NCBI RefSeq assembly: GCF_040954645.1
Contig: NC_092806.1
Location: forward strand, 76,448,141-76,512,140
Source: Diabrotica undecimpunctata
Lineage: Eukaryota > Arthropoda > Insecta > Coleoptera > Chrysomelidae
DNA: 64,000 bases
Reading direction: 5' to 3'
In this document: positions 21,600 to 34,199 of the stretch, piece after piece
Layout: the number at the start of each line of letters is the position of its first letter
How positions within the stretch are numbered: position 1 is the stretch's first letter
Notes under the pieces: generated by a model
The model's input: only the letters and a program-made list of their open reading frames with translations
What the model was told of the DNA's origin: nothing
The model's database searches: none
Made by a program: the position numbers and the translations under genes

Positions 21600-23175
21600 A
21601 GAGGGATTTAAAATAGAAAGAGCTTCAAACAATTAAAAAATAAAGCTCCAAGATACGACGGTATAATTGCCGAGCTTTTAAAAACAAGCAAGACAGTAAC
21701 AATCCCTATAATAACAGAGCTATTTAATAGATGTTTCTATAATAGCAAAATCCCTTAAGACTGGAACGAGAGTCTAGTAGTACTCTTACACAAAAAAGGA
21801 GACAAATGTGACCTAAACAATTATAGACCTATATTGTTGCTCAGTCAAGTATACAAACTGTTTATGACAATTATTAATAATCGGTTGACTTACAAAATGG
21901 ATAATTACCAACCGGTTGAACAAACTGGCTTTCGCAAAGGATTTAGTACATCAGACCATCTGCTAACAAAGAAAACACTGATATAGAAGGCAAATGAGTA
22001 TCAACTACCTGTTTTTTTTGCCTTCATAGACTGTCATAGACTGACATAGACTGAAAGGCATTTGATAGTATCGAGATGTGGGCTATAGAACAAGCTATTA
22101 ATAATAGCAACTATTAATAATCGAGATATAGGCAACTAATACATAATATATATGAAAACGCAACTATGATAGTATAACAAGACAAAAATACTAATCCCAT
22201 CCCCATTAAGAGAGGAATTAGACAATGCGACGCAATATCTCCAAAAATTTTTAATCTAGCCTTAGAAGATGTCTTCAAAATTACAAATTGGTCAACATAT
22301 GATATCAACGGTAATGGCGACAAGTTTAACCACCCTAGATTCGTTGACGACATCGTAATTATAGCGAGAACATTCAAGGATTTACAAATTATAATGAAGG
22401 AGCCCGCAGACAGCTCCCAATACGTTGGTCTTAAAATGAATAAGACAAAAATAAAAACAATGACCAACACAGACGATCTCAGACGTATATATAAGAAGTC
22501 CAGAAATATATCTACCTAGACCAAATTCTGAAACTTGACAGAGAAAATCAAAGTGCGGAAACCACAACAAGAGCAAGACTGGCATGAACAGGATTTGGAA
22601 AACTAAGTTGGATATTAAAGAACCGCAAAATATCTCAATACTTAAGAGCAAAGTGGTCAACCAATGCATACTTCTCATCATAAGATATGGATGCCAAACC
22701 TGGCCCCTAACCAAAGTAAATATGAATAAACTAGCAACAATAGAAAAGGCAATGGAAAGAGCAATGCTAGGTATACGACTGTCAGATAAAAAGAGGAACG
22801 ACTGGGTAAGATCAAAAACAAAAGTTAAGGATACCACAACAAAAATTTCCCAACTCAAATGTAGCTTCGCAAGTCACACTGACAAAAAAGCAACGTTGGA
22901 ACGCCACAGTACAACATTGGAGACCTTACAACGGTATACGACCAAGAGGAAGACCACACATGAGATGGGTGGACGACATCAAAAAAGAATAGCAGAAACA
23001 AATTGGAATTTTGTTGCTCAGGATAGAAATCGTTGAAAGGTGTTTGGGGATGCTTATGTCCAAAAATGGACTAAAAAGGGTAAGAAGCAGTTCAAATATA
23101 ATTAATTGTATAAATGTAAATTTTTACATCTAATGTAATCATTTTCTTAGATGTCCTAAAGAAGAAATAAATAAA
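21600..23175 (+). pseudogene. RTE-like LINE, RT and C-terminus, decayed
   Basis: On the plus strand, across frames: a degenerate fingers region (about 21,650-21,950), KAFDSIEMWAIEQAI (about 22,060), HNIYENATMIV, IPIKRGIRQCDAISPKIFN (about 22,195), the catalytic region with FVDDIVIIA in place of FADDIVLIA (about 22,340), LKMNKTKIKTM, then WPLTKVNMNKL, AMERAMLG, VKDTTTKISQLKC and a C-terminal Arg/Trp-rich tail to 23,036. An AAATAAATAAAT-like 3' end at about 23,160-23,175 fits RTE-type LINEs. No endonuclease part is recognisable. Many frameshifts. Confidence 0.7.
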
Positions 23176-23264
23176 TTTGAAAGTGCAGGAGTATTACTAA
23201 ATTCATAAGCCAAAACCATTGACTGCCCTGCTCTACAAAAAACATAAATTGCATTAAATTAAAT

Positions 23265-24028
23265 GTTCGAAATGACCTAATACAATATGTTTTTAAAGCC
23301 ACTTCGTACATTTGCAAACACATCCGTTGTCAATAATCGGCATTCTGTCACAATTCTTTGACGCAACTCTGCAAGATCTGCAGGCGAAGTGGCGTATATT
23401 TTTGACTTTAGGTATCCCCATTAAAAATCCAAAGGCGAAAGATCCGGTGACCTGGCCGGCTACTCTATTGGACCCCTTCTACCAATCCACCGCTTTGGAA
23501 AACTTTGATTCAAGCATTGTCTTACGTGTATATTATAATGTGGGGGTGCCCCGTCCGGTTGGAAAGTCAGTTCATCCTCTAAAAGATTATTATCAGATTC
23601 CAATGTGTCAGTGATAATATATGTGTCAGTGATCAATAACGTCTTCTAACAAATTTAAATAATTTGTTCTATTAAGATTTCCTTCAAGAAATAATGGTCC
23701 AATAACGTGACTTCCTAAATTGCCAACCCGTACATTTAATTTCTGAGGTGTTTGTGTATGTGTCTCTATGAATAAATGAGGATTACTGTTGCTCCAATAA
23801 CGACAATTATGTCTATTTGTACAATAGATGTCGGTTGTTATTTATGATTTCAGTAAATTCTTCACAAAATTGAAGCCGACGATCAGGATCATCTTCGTTT
23901 AATTGATGAAGTAATCGTATTTGATAAGGGTGAAATTTATTGGATTTTATAATTCGATAAACACTAGATGCTAATGCACCGCTACATGCCGAAAGAATTT
24001 TTAAGTCCCGCATTCTCGCGCAAAACTT
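23265..24028 (-). pseudogene. Mariner-like (IS630/Tc1 superfamily) transposase, broken
   Basis: On the minus strand, N to C: VYRIIKSNKFHPYQIRLLHQ and LNEDDPDRRLQFCEEF (23,813-24,013), NRHNCRYWSNSNPHLF, NVRVGNLGSHVIGPLFLEGN, then FQPDGAPPHYNIHVRQCL, FPKRWIGRRGPIEWPAGSPD and LSPLDF near 23,400-23,600. The Q-D/P-D-G-A-P-P-H and S-P-D-L-S-P-D-F boxes are the second and third catalytic regions of the DDE/D transposase; the first (around F-T-D-E) is disrupted. Terminal repeats were not delimited. It lies between a LINE relic and the start of a BEL/Pao gag. Confidence 0.75.
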
Positions 24029-25283
24029 GGTGAACTCATCGACTCATGGGATTCTTTTCTTATTATTTTATTCAAAGGCAAATTCACTAATATTATCCGC
24101 AAACGTTGGGAGAATAGTACAAACGAATCGCGTAATCCAGCAATTAAACAAATGATGTCGTTTTTAAATAGAAAAGCTCAACTCGAAAACATGCTATCTC
24201 AGTAACCTACTGCTAAAAACAATCCATCAAATAAATCAAATCATCGAATACGGCTCAGTAGTCGCGAAATAAACAAGCTGCTACTGCAACTACTTCACAA
24301 AAGAGTTGTATTTTTTATGAAGGTTACCATTATGTTAATTCCTGCAGTGAATTCACATAGTTGTCGCCTGTTGAACGTTATGAAGTTGCTAAAAAAGATG
24401 GATAGTGTTTTAATTGCTTACGCAAAAATCATCGCGCCTTGCAATGTACCACTTTTAACTGTCGCCTATGTCGTCAAAAACATAACACCTTGTTGTATTT
24501 CAATAAACCAAAAAAAGCTTCGAACAACAATAACAATACAAACGCAGACCCACCTATTGCTAGCGTAAATTTACAAGCATTATTAGCTACGGCAGTGGTA
24601 GATATCGTATGCGCTTCTCCAAAAAACTTAACTTGGATGGATTTTTGCTAGTGAAATAAATAATGCGTCTCGATTGCTAAATATTTCGTGTAATTTTTCA
24701 TTAAATAGTTCAATATCGCACATCAATTTAACTCGCTTCTGGAAAATTTGAGAAATTCCAAGCCTCAAAATTTTGTCACCTAAAAAAAAGGTATGCGAAG
24801 AGAATTATGAGTGTCACACTACTCGGGATATTACTGGTCGATACGTCGTACGGTTGCAATTTAATGACAGAAATTTAAATTAGGTGATTCATGCAATAGC
24901 ACAATAGCCAAGATCCTGCTTTGCAACAGGCCTATTCTACTTTTTTACCTAAGTATGATAATTTTAATCACATGTGTACAAATGATGAATATGATAGAAA
25001 AAATCGGATTTTATCTACCTCATCACGCGGTATTAAAACAAGATACTCTTACAACAAAACTCGCGTAGTTTTTGACGGCTCTGCAAAAACGTCAAAGGGA
25101 ATATCGCTTAATGATACCTTAATGGTTGATCCCAAGTTGCGGGGTGAATTATTCTTCATTTTTCTTCGTTATCGTCAACATATATTCATATTGGCAGCTG
25201 ACGCAGAGAAAATGTTTGGCAGCCGACAAGAACCAATAAAAACGTTTATATTTAATACCGTCACGTACGGTAGCGCTCCAGCA
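24029..25283 (+). mobile_element. BEL/Pao element, part 1: gag zinc knuckle to RT
   Basis: Plus-strand pieces in order: a gag-like LGELIDSWDSFL (24,030), the zinc-knuckle region with CFNCLRKNHRALQC and CRLCRQKHNTLL (24,400-24,510), a protease-like start ATAVVDIV, HTTRDITGRYVVRLQF (24,815-24,860), then RT with NKTRVVFDGSAKTSKGISLN and DTLMVDPKLRGELF, ILAADAEKMFG, and EPIKTFIFNTVTYGSAPASF (25,230-25,290). Residues between EKMFG and the EPIK region are deleted. The I-clade LINE starts in the T-run just after SAPASF; the element resumes at about 30,710. Confidence 0.75.
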
Positions 25284-25417
25284 TCTTTTTTTTATTTTTT
25301 TTTTTATTTCAAATTACATGTCTCGGCTGCTGTGGCCATTGACACGAGGAACTGTATTACAGAAAACAATAAATTAAGTTAGATTGATATCTAAAAAAAA
25401 GAAAATAAAAAACAGAA

Positions 25418-28400
25418 CTACAACAGGTGATATAATTTACAGTTTTTAAGGAACTCTATGACATTAGACATATTGTTTTTGGATGTTAAGATATCACATA
25501 AACTTCCGTGGATACCATGTTTGATCCGTGCTGCTGCGTACTGGTTACATTCCACAAATATATGGTGTACACTTAGACGGGAGTTGCAATATTGGTAGTT
25601 TGGAGGTTCTTCGGGAACCATCAGATATCCGTGGGTTAGCAGGGTGTGCCCAATTCTAAGCCTTCTAATGATGGTCTTCGATTTTCTTTCCGTAGTAAAA
25701 ATTCTAGGTCCTAAAATGTTTGGTTGGATGGACTTTAATTGGGTAGTGCACCTGTTCCATTGATTTTGCCACATTGAGGTAGATAACTTTTTAATTTCAA
25801 TGATTATATCTTGAAACATTTGGACTTTTTCATCTGTAAGGTCAGAGCGACGTGCTTCATTTGCTGCGTGGTCAGCATTCTCATTTCCTTTAATACCAAC
25901 ATGTGAAGGATTCCATATCATCGAAACCGAAATGTTTGACTTAGCAAGTGCTGTACATCTTTCGTGGATCTCATTAACTAAAAGATTTGATGTGTAGATT
26001 TTTCTAATCGAATTTATGGATGATAATGAATCTGTGCAGATTGCTAAGTTTTTGGTACCCTGCATTGGAACCTCTAGAGCTTTAAGTATGGCGTAGAGTT
26101 CTGCTGTGAATATACTGGTCATCCTGGGTAGTCTATACATTCCTAATCTGTTATTTGTGGAAGTAACAGCACATCCGACACTTTCTTCGTCTTTAGATGC
26201 ATCTGTGAATATTATGTTATCAAACTTGCCTCTATTAATTATGTCGTTAAAAGTTTGTTTCATGAGTATCGTAGAGGTTTCCATTTTCTTATATCTGCAC
26301 AAATTTACGTGTCAGATAATATTTTTAGCCAAGGTGGAGTATTGGGCTGAATAATGGGGGTGGTAAGATTTAGGTCAAAATTTTCTAAGAGTTGCAATAG
26401 AAACTGTAGTGATGAATTGGCAGTAGCTCTACTGTGTGCTCCTGTTAATTGAAAATTTTTAATAAGTTGGAAAGATATATTATTTGGGTTTGCAGAGACC
26501 TTAGCAAAATAGGAGTTTAGTAGACGTTGTCTTCTAATATTTAGAGGAGGTTCACACGATTCGACATATATGCTTTCTGTAGGGCTAGATCTGAAGGCTC
26601 CAAGGCATATTCTTAATGAAGTGTTTTGAATTGTATCTAGTGATTTTAAATAAGTTTTAGGGGCAGACATATATAATATCGATTAATAGTCTAACTTAGA
26701 TTTTATTAGGGCTCTGTATAAACTTAATAGGACTTCTTTTTGGCTCCCCATTGTCGATTGGCTAGTGATTTTAAGAGATTTATATTTTTTGAGGCACTGG
26801 CTTTAGCTTTTTCTATATGTCTCTTCCATGTTAATTTTTTGTCGAAAATTACCCCTAAAAATTTGTGATTTTCAACTACTTGTAGTGGATGCTCTTTTAA
26901 TTTTATGAGTGGAAGAGTTTGTTTATATTTTTTGCTAAAGGTAATCACTTTAGACTTTGTAGGCGAGAACCTGAAACCAATTTTTTAGACCAGTGAGAAA
27001 TGTTATCAATAGTATTTTGCAAAAGAGTGCTAGTGGAGCTTGTTACTTTACCCGAGCAGTAAATAACTAGATCATCCGCATAGATATTATGTTTGACAGG
27101 GGGTTGTACTAAGGAACTAAGGTCGTTAACAAGCAGTAAAAATAAGGTTGTGCTGAGGACTGATCCTTGAGATACTCCTGTCTCCAGGATATATGAGGGA
27201 GACATTTTACCATTTGCAGAGACTTTGAAACTTCTGTTAGTTAAAAAATTCTCAACAAATAGATATATGTTTCCAGATAAATTAGACTCTTTAAGTTTTT
27301 CTAGAATTGCAGGCCTTGATGCTGTGTCAAAAGCACTTTCTATATCGAGTGAGACAGTTATAAGGTCGTTTCTATTAGAGAATGATTCTATGATATCAGA
27401 TTGAAGAGTGATAAGATTATCCATCGTGCAACGATTTGGACGAAATCCTGATTGAGCGGTATTGATAATATTATGTTTTTCAAGATACCAAAGTAAGCGT
27501 TTGTTGACAATTTTTTCCAGGAGTTTGCAAAGTGTGCACGTTAATGAGATGGGTCTAAATGACATAGTTGTATTGGCAGAAGTATCATTTTTCTTGAGTG
27601 GAATTGTTATAGCTTGTCGCCAAAATATTGGAAATTGGTTACCTAGCCATATGTTGTTGTAGAATTCTAGTAACTTTATTAGGGTATCTTCATGTAGATG
27701 TTTTAGGAATATCGATGGAATGTCATCCGGCCCTGCAGCACTGTTCTTTAGGGAGTTAACAGCTTCGACTAATTCATCGATTGTTAGTGGGAGATTGACA
27801 GGATGATCATTGGAATTTGGATTCTTATGTACAACACATTTATTTGTTATGTTTGTTGGTCCAGTACAGTTGTTATCAAGTTTAGATTTATTTAAATAGT
27901 ATTTGGCAAGTGTGTTTACAATCTGCTGGTCATCAGTTATGACATTGTTATTTTCTATAATGGCTGGAATTTTGTATGTTGTATATCCACCTTTCATCTG
28001 TTTTATTTTAGTCCATATTTGACTAGAAGGTGTGTCGGAAGTTATGCTACTGATGTATTTGTTCCATGAGTTCTTTTTGCTTTCTTTAACAATTCGCTTA
28101 GATTTAGCTCTTAGTTTTCTAAGATTTATTAGGTCCACTTGGTTTCTAGTTTTACGATATCGGTTTAATGCTGTTTTACAATCTTTTACAGCTAGTTTAC
28201 ATGATTTATTCCACCACGGAACATATTTTTTGGAGGGATCAAAGTAGTATTTACCGATGCATTTTTCAGCGGAAGTTATAATACAATTAATCAACATGTT
28301 AAGATCTTCATCAGCAGAATTCATAAAGGAGATTTCATTTGTTTGTTCCTTGACAATTAAGTTAAATAGATCCCAGTCAGCGTGAGCAATTTTCCACTTA

Positions 28401-29140
28401 ATTTGGCTTTGTCTTTGTGAGTTATCATTGTTAGAAATTAAAATGGGAAAATGATTACTGCCATAGATACTTTCCAGTGTTTTCCATGTAAGATGAGTAG
28501 ATAATTCTGGATTACATATGCTTAAATCAATGGAAGAGAGAGTACCTGTTTGAATATGAAAGTATGTGCTGCTTCCACTGTTTAGAAAATTAAGGTTGGA
28601 ATTGATTATGATATTTTCAATCATTTTGCCTCTACCGAAAGTATTACTGGAGCCCCACATAGTGCTATGTGCATTAAAATCTCCAACTAAGATAAATGGT
28701 TCAGGAAGTTGGATAGTTAGGTTTGTAATTTCGAGAGCTGTCAGGGTGTAATAGGGAGGGATATATACATTGCAAATTACGATTTTATTTGGACACCAAG
28801 CAGTAACGGCAACGGCTTCTAGAGTTGTTGTTAAGTTGAATTCTTGGTGGAATATATCTGTAGAAATAAATATTGAGCTCCCACCACTAGTTCGTGCGTG
28901 TGATGTTCGTATAAAGTGGTAGCCAACGTAATTTTTAAGGTATGGATTATGGTTTTTAGAGAAATTGGTTTCTTGCAAACAAATGAAATCGGGTGAAGTA
29001 TCAGCAACAAGCAGTTGGAGATTTTCTAGATGGGGGTAAAACCCATCACAATTCCACTGGATTAAATTGAATGAGAAGAATATTAGAAGGGGGGATTTTT
29101 CAGTGCTGCGACCTTTGGGATCGATCGGAAAGGCACTCAT
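25418..29140 (-). pseudogene. I-clade LINE ORF2: endonuclease, RT, RNase H; few lesions
   Basis: 29,140-26,945 is open for 731 codons. It has a complete APE-like endonuclease start (IQWNCDGF, FICLQETNFS), GDFNAHSTMWG, IDLSI and NHFPI. RT follows with NSAAGPDDIPSIFLKHL, SFRPISLTCTLCKLLEKI, SLDIESAFDTA, GVSQGSVLSTTLFLLLVNDL and catalytic YADDLVIY. A frameshift near 26,950 moves the thumb to 26,724-26,948 (HKFLGVIFDKKLTWKRHIEK). More breaks near 26,690 and 26,304 separate the connection region (26,305-26,670) from RNase H (25,418-26,302: FTDASKDEESVGC, FTAELYAI, CTDSLSSI, WNPSHVGIKGNENADHAANE) and a Cys/His tail. All domains survive, but the protein would stop within RT. Confidence 0.85.
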
Positions 29141-29248
29141 CGTCAGTTAGTTCGCTTGATGAAATTGGGTCTGATAAACTTGTGGCTTCAGAGGATTCTA
29201 GTTGTAGTTGTTTTTTGATCTTTTTACTCAGACGGGTAAATCGGTTTT

Positions 29249-30472
29249 TTAGGATCTAACTGAAAGATTTGGATATATAGTATGCAGGTTTAAAAGTAGA
29301 CTTTTTACATCATCCGTAAGCTTTTTCGCTTCCGAATAAGGATCAGAATGTCCAAAACTATTTTCAAGGAAGAAAAAGAAATTGTCTATGGGTATTTTAA
29401 AGGTTTGTGGGTTCTTTTTGTATGCTTCTTGGATTGTTCTCTTGGTGGTTTCGGTTAATACTAATTCTGTTGGAGTATCAGGTTTGTGCTTTTTTTTTTT
29501 AGCTTTGAGATCTTTTTTGGGGGAAGCTGATAGAGGGGGAGGCATATCTAACAATGGTTGAGCTTCTTTCTCAGGAATTTCAGGGCTTGTTAGTTCACTA
29601 GAAGTTTCTATTTCAGAGTGTCCTCGTTTTTGAGATATTTGTGTTATGGCCATTTGGTCTGATTGTGTTTCAGTGTTGGATTGAGTTTCAGTGTTGGAGT
29701 CTTTATTTTCGATTTGTGGCTCTTTGGCATTATGTGTAGAGGGAGATGAAATTTTTACGGATGAGTTGGGGCTTGTTGGTATATATTCGGTTGGGATTGT
29801 ATTGTCTGTTGGAGGATTTGGACAGTTGGAGGCTATATGTTCTGTTTGTTTACAGATAAAGCAATGTACTTTATCTGTAGAAAGGAAGATTCTGTGTTCA
29901 TTCCCTTCAAAGGAAATAAGTACTGATGTTTGTAATTCAAAATCTTCGGAGTGATGGTATACGTAAACTTGGCGTCCGAAACTTAATACATGTAAATATT
30001 CGTCCCCAGGAATGCCTGCTCTTAAATAGGATATAGGAGATGCGATGCGAAGTCCAAGATTTTTAATGCTATTTTCAACTATGTCATGTGGTAAGAACGG
30101 AGATACATTAGATATAATTATTCTTTTAGCAGAGGAAATAAGTCTTCGGATATTTAAAGAAACATCTCCTATCTGTAGTATGGGATGTGAATCTATGAGC
30201 TGGTCAACAAGATTAGTGTTAGAAAGATAGATACAAATGCGATTGTTTGATATCCTAGAGGCAAAGGAGACTTGTTTAGGGCCTATTATATCACCTATAG
30301 CTTTAACGTAATCGTACAATTTCAGATTTTCTTCGGCATGCATCCCAATGGCTTGATGTTTGCTTGGGAAAGTTGGCCGTGGAATTGTTTTCGCTACTGA
30401 TACATAGGATAAAACTTGGTTTTGTGTTTGAGACATATTTACTATTTTGGTATTTGGTACGCCACTGCTCAC
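29249..30472 (-). CDS. I-clade LINE ORF1 (gag-like RNA-binding protein), intact
   Basis: A 407-codon open frame. The N-terminal part is followed by a gag-like fold region (about residues 45-185, with KRIIISNVSPFLPHDIVENS) and one CCHC zinc knuckle at about 205-218 (CFICKQTEHIASNC). A long Ser/Thr/Pro/Gln-rich, low-complexity region contains an NTETQS duplication, then a Lys-rich stretch (KKDLKAKKKKHK) and a C-terminal helix-like segment. It should bind the element's RNA and assemble particles. The start MSSGVPNTK is the first Met; an alternative Met lies 12 codons later. ORF2 begins at 29,140, 108 bases downstream, in another frame. No internal stop was seen. Confidence 0.85.
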   Translation of the reverse strand: MSSGVPNTKIVNMSQTQNQVLSYVSVAKTIPRPTFPSKHQAIGMHAEENLKLYDYVKAIGDIIGPKQVSFASRISNNRICIYLSNTNLVDQLIDSHPILQIGDVSLNIRRLISSAKRIIISNVSPFLPHDIVENSIKNLGLRIASPISYLRAGIPGDEYLHVLSFGRQVYVYHHSEDFELQTSVLISFEGNEHRIFLSTDKVHCFICKQTEHIASNCPNPPTDNTIPTEYIPTSPNSSVKISSPSTHNAKEPQIENKDSNTETQSNTETQSDQMAITQISQKRGHSEIETSSELTSPEIPEKEAQPLLDMPPPLSASPKKDLKAKKKKHKPDTPTELVLTETTKRTIQEAYKKNPQTFKIPIDNFFFFLENSFGHSDPYSEAKKLTDDVKSLLLNLHTIYPNLSVRS

Positions 30473-30709
30473 GTAGTCAAAAGAAATTGCGTTTTTAGTT
30501 GAAATTATAATTTAGCTTCTATGTGTTATGGTAAAGTTTCAGCTTTTTATTCATTTTAAAATAAAAATAGATTGCCGGCTCTAAGGCAATCCTGTTTAAA
30601 TTTTTTCTTTTGTGATTTTATTTAGTTGAAACAAAAAACAAACCTCAACTAGTAATGAGTAAATTATACATACATTTATTTGTAGTTGAAGGTACACTTA
30701 TGTTAATTA

Positions 30710-31870
30710 TTTTTGCACTATGTTTTACTAAGCACGGCAAAATATAAAAAGATTTTACCCATTCGACACCTCGTAGTGGAATCTCCAGCATCTTACTTCG
30801 CATTAAACAGAGACTTTTACGGCGATGATCTTCTCACTGATGTAAAGACTCGCATAGGAGGTTCATATAAGATCGCATTATTAAAAAAGGGCAGTTTTCT
30901 TCTTCGAAGATGGGCATCAAATAAAAGCTCTTTAATAGTTTATTAAAATAAGCACGCTGAAAGTACTCACATGTCTCTTGACTATGATGCACCGTCAAGG
31001 CATTAAGAATTCAATGAAGTTCTCGCGAAGATACGCTATGTTATAGTTCCGGCATTTCAACTATCGAATCTATAAAAAAGTGTTCTATTTTGTCACAAAT
31101 CGCAAAATTATTTGATCCACCGGGAGTGTTGGGCTCAGTTATCGTATACGCAAAAATAAATATGCAAATTTGCTGAAAATCTGAAGTAGCCTAGAATGAG
31201 TCGCTTCCGCTAGAAATTTACGACTTATGGTTGGCATTTCAGGCTCAATTCAAAATCTGATCGAAAATTTAAAATTTTCTCGTTGAATTACAATACCAAA
31301 TCCCGTCGATATCCAAATTCATGGATTTTGTGACGTCGGCGAAAATGATTACGGCGCCTGTCCTTATTGTAGTTCTTTTGATGCTCGGGAAAATATTATC
31401 GTGCGATTAATTTGTGCAAAATCTCGTGTAGCGCCCATAAGCTTAATATCGTTACTGCGATTAGAGCGCTGTACTTCTTGCTGTATATTATGTTTATGAT
31501 GCGGCGCTGTACTTCCTGCCCGGCTATATTCTACGCCTTAGCAGTCTCTTTTACTGGAAGTTAGCAGTACTTACTTTTGGTCGGACTCGACAATCACTCT
31601 TCACTGGATAAATATCCAGCACTATCTTCTTCGCAAATTCGTCGTCAACAGGGTTGCGGAAATACAAAAATTGACTAGTCGGTGGCATTGGCGGCACGTT
31701 TCGTCTTTGGACAATCCGGCCGATTGTTTATCGCGAAATCAGCTTCCCTCAGAATTTATAGAAAATAACATTTGGTAAATTGGTCCGTCTTGGTTATCGC
31801 GAACACAATCTTCATGTCAGATAGGAATTTTGGATTCGATCGAAATTTTCGAATTAAAATTGGTAAGGCC
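30710..31870 (+). mobile_element. BEL/Pao element, part 2: RT end and RNase H
   Basis: Continues part 1 on the plus strand: NRDFYGDDLLTDVKTRIGG (30,810-30,850, RT; family YVDD altered to YGDD), LLKKGSFLLRRWASN, LFDPPGVLGSVIVYAKI (frame-shifted), the RNase H-like IHGFCDVGENDYGACPY and IIVRLICAKSRVAPI, WSDSTITLHWI (about 31,595), RHVSSLDNPADCLSRNQLPS (about 31,690-31,755) and FIENNIW. No integrase is seen, so the 3' part is lost. Numerous frameshifts. Confidence 0.75.
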
Positions 31871-31999
31871 TTAATCAATAAATTGTATGCAGGTTTTGTT
31901 AGATATTAATAATATTTTAGAAAAATACGTGATTGCCTATGTTCGTCGATTTATTTTCAACGTTAAATTGAAGAGAAAAATAAGCGCAATTTAAACGAA

Positions 32000-33525
32000 C
32001 TAAATGCTCATGAATTAGCTGCCATCCGGGGTTAATGTATTTTAATTTCTTTCTCCCCTGAGGAAGTTTTGTGAGGGATGAACAAAACTCTACGTACTGT
32101 CTCTGAGGCCTCTGGGCTTCGGTCAGTAATGTCTTCTGCTGTGGTTGTATTCTGCTTATCTTTGTTGTTGTTGTTATTATCAGTTGGCGTAGCTTGAGAA
32201 AACTGAAAATTAAAAGGATTGTGACCAGGATATATATCGGTGGTGTCCATATGCAGCTGTGGTCCATTTTTGTAGTAAGAATATGGACTGGAATCTTTCT
32301 TCTTCTTGTGTTAACTTGTGTAGTTTGTCTAAAGGAGCTCTGATATTAGGCGTTGCTTTGGAACAGTGCTGGTCTTGACTTTTGCCAATGTTAGTGGTTC
32401 TTCTTTAATTGTTGTTTTGGAATTCATGTAAACTTCATTATTGGTCCGTAGTTCATATCCTGGCGGTTATCAATTAGATAGGTGCCTTCGAGTCCTATTT
32501 TAGTGGTGGTGCAATAGGTAGATACTTTCATGGCCTTTGCAAAAACAACATGATTATTTTTGGATGATCGTTGTAGTGACAGTGACGGTAACAATTTGGC
32601 ATTGGGCAGCATCATTGATTAACTGGAGAATTTGGATGCTGCATTTGGTTAGGCTGCTCATTAGTCTGGTCATTCTCTTGTAGAAATTTCTCAGGACAGA
32701 TGAATAATTTGGATTCGCTTCTTTTATATGGTAGGTACATATATTAAAAAAGGTCCGAGTTGTATACTAGGTATGGACCAGGAGGAATGATTATTGTGTG
32801 ATTATTAGTTGGGAGTGAGTATAAATGGAAGTACGTGAACAACTTGAAATAAAGGATGGGAAAATATTAGTTGAAAATAAGGGTGTGATTCGTACAGTAA
32901 CCATGAATGTCTATGATTTCGTAGTATTTGGTTTAGTCGTCGTCTTGAATATAGGGAATCTGTAATGCAAGGTGGCGTTCAATCATTTTTTGTACAGTCC
33001 GTTTTATTTCTTCAGGTCTGATGAGACCGTTCTGTAAAGTTTTGATTTTTACAAGTGTAATTGCGGTTTGTAGATTCTAAAGTATTTTTTAATTGTTTGC
33101 AAATTAAGATTTATCTTGTCAAAGATATTTCGAACTTTCATATAATAACTTAAATTGAAAAGAAATTGGTCTATCTCTGAGCTAATTTTAGTCTTTTCGA
33201 TTATGATTTCTTGAATGTGTGTAAATAATGAAATTGTTTGGTTAAAATTGATCATTCTTCTCTTATTCAGACTGACTTGGCTATTGATGTTGATAATTAT
33301 ATTCTGTTGGTGATTTTCAAGTAATTTAACGGTAGCGTTGTATCTTTCAGCATCTTTTTGATCTAGATTACCAGAAATGGACTGTATTACACTTCCGAAT
33401 CCATTTATAAGTCGTCTTCTGCTTTCATATATTGGATATATAACTTCCTCTTTTGCTCTTTGGAGTAGGTACAGTTTTATCAAAGTTTTGTAGGCTGTCA
33501 AAATATGGTTGACTAAGTCCATTTT
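32000..33525 (-). pseudogene. Errantivirus envelope protein remnant
   Basis: An old, broken copy of the envelope gene found in insect errantiviruses. The clearest piece is the 157-codon frame at 33,049-33,522. It covers the region around the subunit boundary and the start of the membrane-fusion subunit, including the helical stretch after it. A later frame (31,917-32,267) holds a hydrophobic transmembrane-like segment near the C-terminus. Between them the frame is interrupted by stops and shifts. No signal peptide was identified. It cannot give a full-length protein as it stands. The call rests on residue pattern and on its position downstream of integrase. Confidence 0.6.
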
Positions 33526-34199
33526 CTATCACCCTGTTGGTGGTAATGTACTGAGATTCGATGGATTTAATTTCTTCTGCGATCTGAGTTCCAAATAGAA
33601 GTAGTGAATGAAGTCATGAGTGCTGATCTGTATTTTTGCTTGACCAAATTTAACTGATAGGATCCCTGGATTCAGATTTTGAATTTAAACTTGTTGGAAT
33701 GCAAATAAGGTGCATCTCTAAAGCAATTTTAGTGTTAGTCTTTGGCTTGTGTTTGATGTTGTTTGTATGTATCGACGTATCTTTGATATCTATTGTCACC
33801 AAATTGTTATTTTTTGCAATGCGGGAGGAAAACCTCTGAAGAAGTTTGTTTCTTTTTACTGTTTTTCTAGTGTAAACTTTTGTGCTGGGTTTATAAGTTA
33901 TTAGTGTTTGTCTTTTTTCAATTATTTTCTCGATTTTTTTCTGTTTGGTTCCTCTAGTTTTTTGTTTATTTCACTGTAGATTTTTTTGTATTTTATCTGT
34001 GGTTCTGTGTATAGTTATTTATTAGTATTCCATTAATATCAATATCAAATGGATTTTGAGGATCGATATGACCATTGAGAATTTCGATTGGCCTTTGTTT
34101 AGACGATGAATGATATAGATATTCCAATAGAATGATAGATATATCCCAAAATAGCTTATACCATATGTTCTTTAATACCCACAGTCTTCCTTTTTTTCT

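Larger units (their letters stand above)
25284..30705 (-). mobile_element. I-clade LINE inserted in the BEL/Pao RT
   Basis: A full-length-looking LINE of about 5.4 kb on the minus strand. A leader lies at about 30,473-30,705, ORF1 is intact (29,249-30,472), ORF2 is split by a few lesions (25,418-29,140), and the tail is A-rich (T-runs near 25,287-25,312 on the plus strand). BEL/Pao RT coding sequence stops at its left edge and resumes at its right edge, so it inserted into that element. The target-site duplication is masked by T-runs at both edges. Confidence 0.8.

Noticed and set aside
22114..22858. Hydrophobic minus-strand frames that look like membrane proteins
   Set aside because: Antisense of the plus-strand RTE-like LINE; antisense of basic, AT-rich coding is often falsely hydrophobic. 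The same holds for 47,790-48,089.
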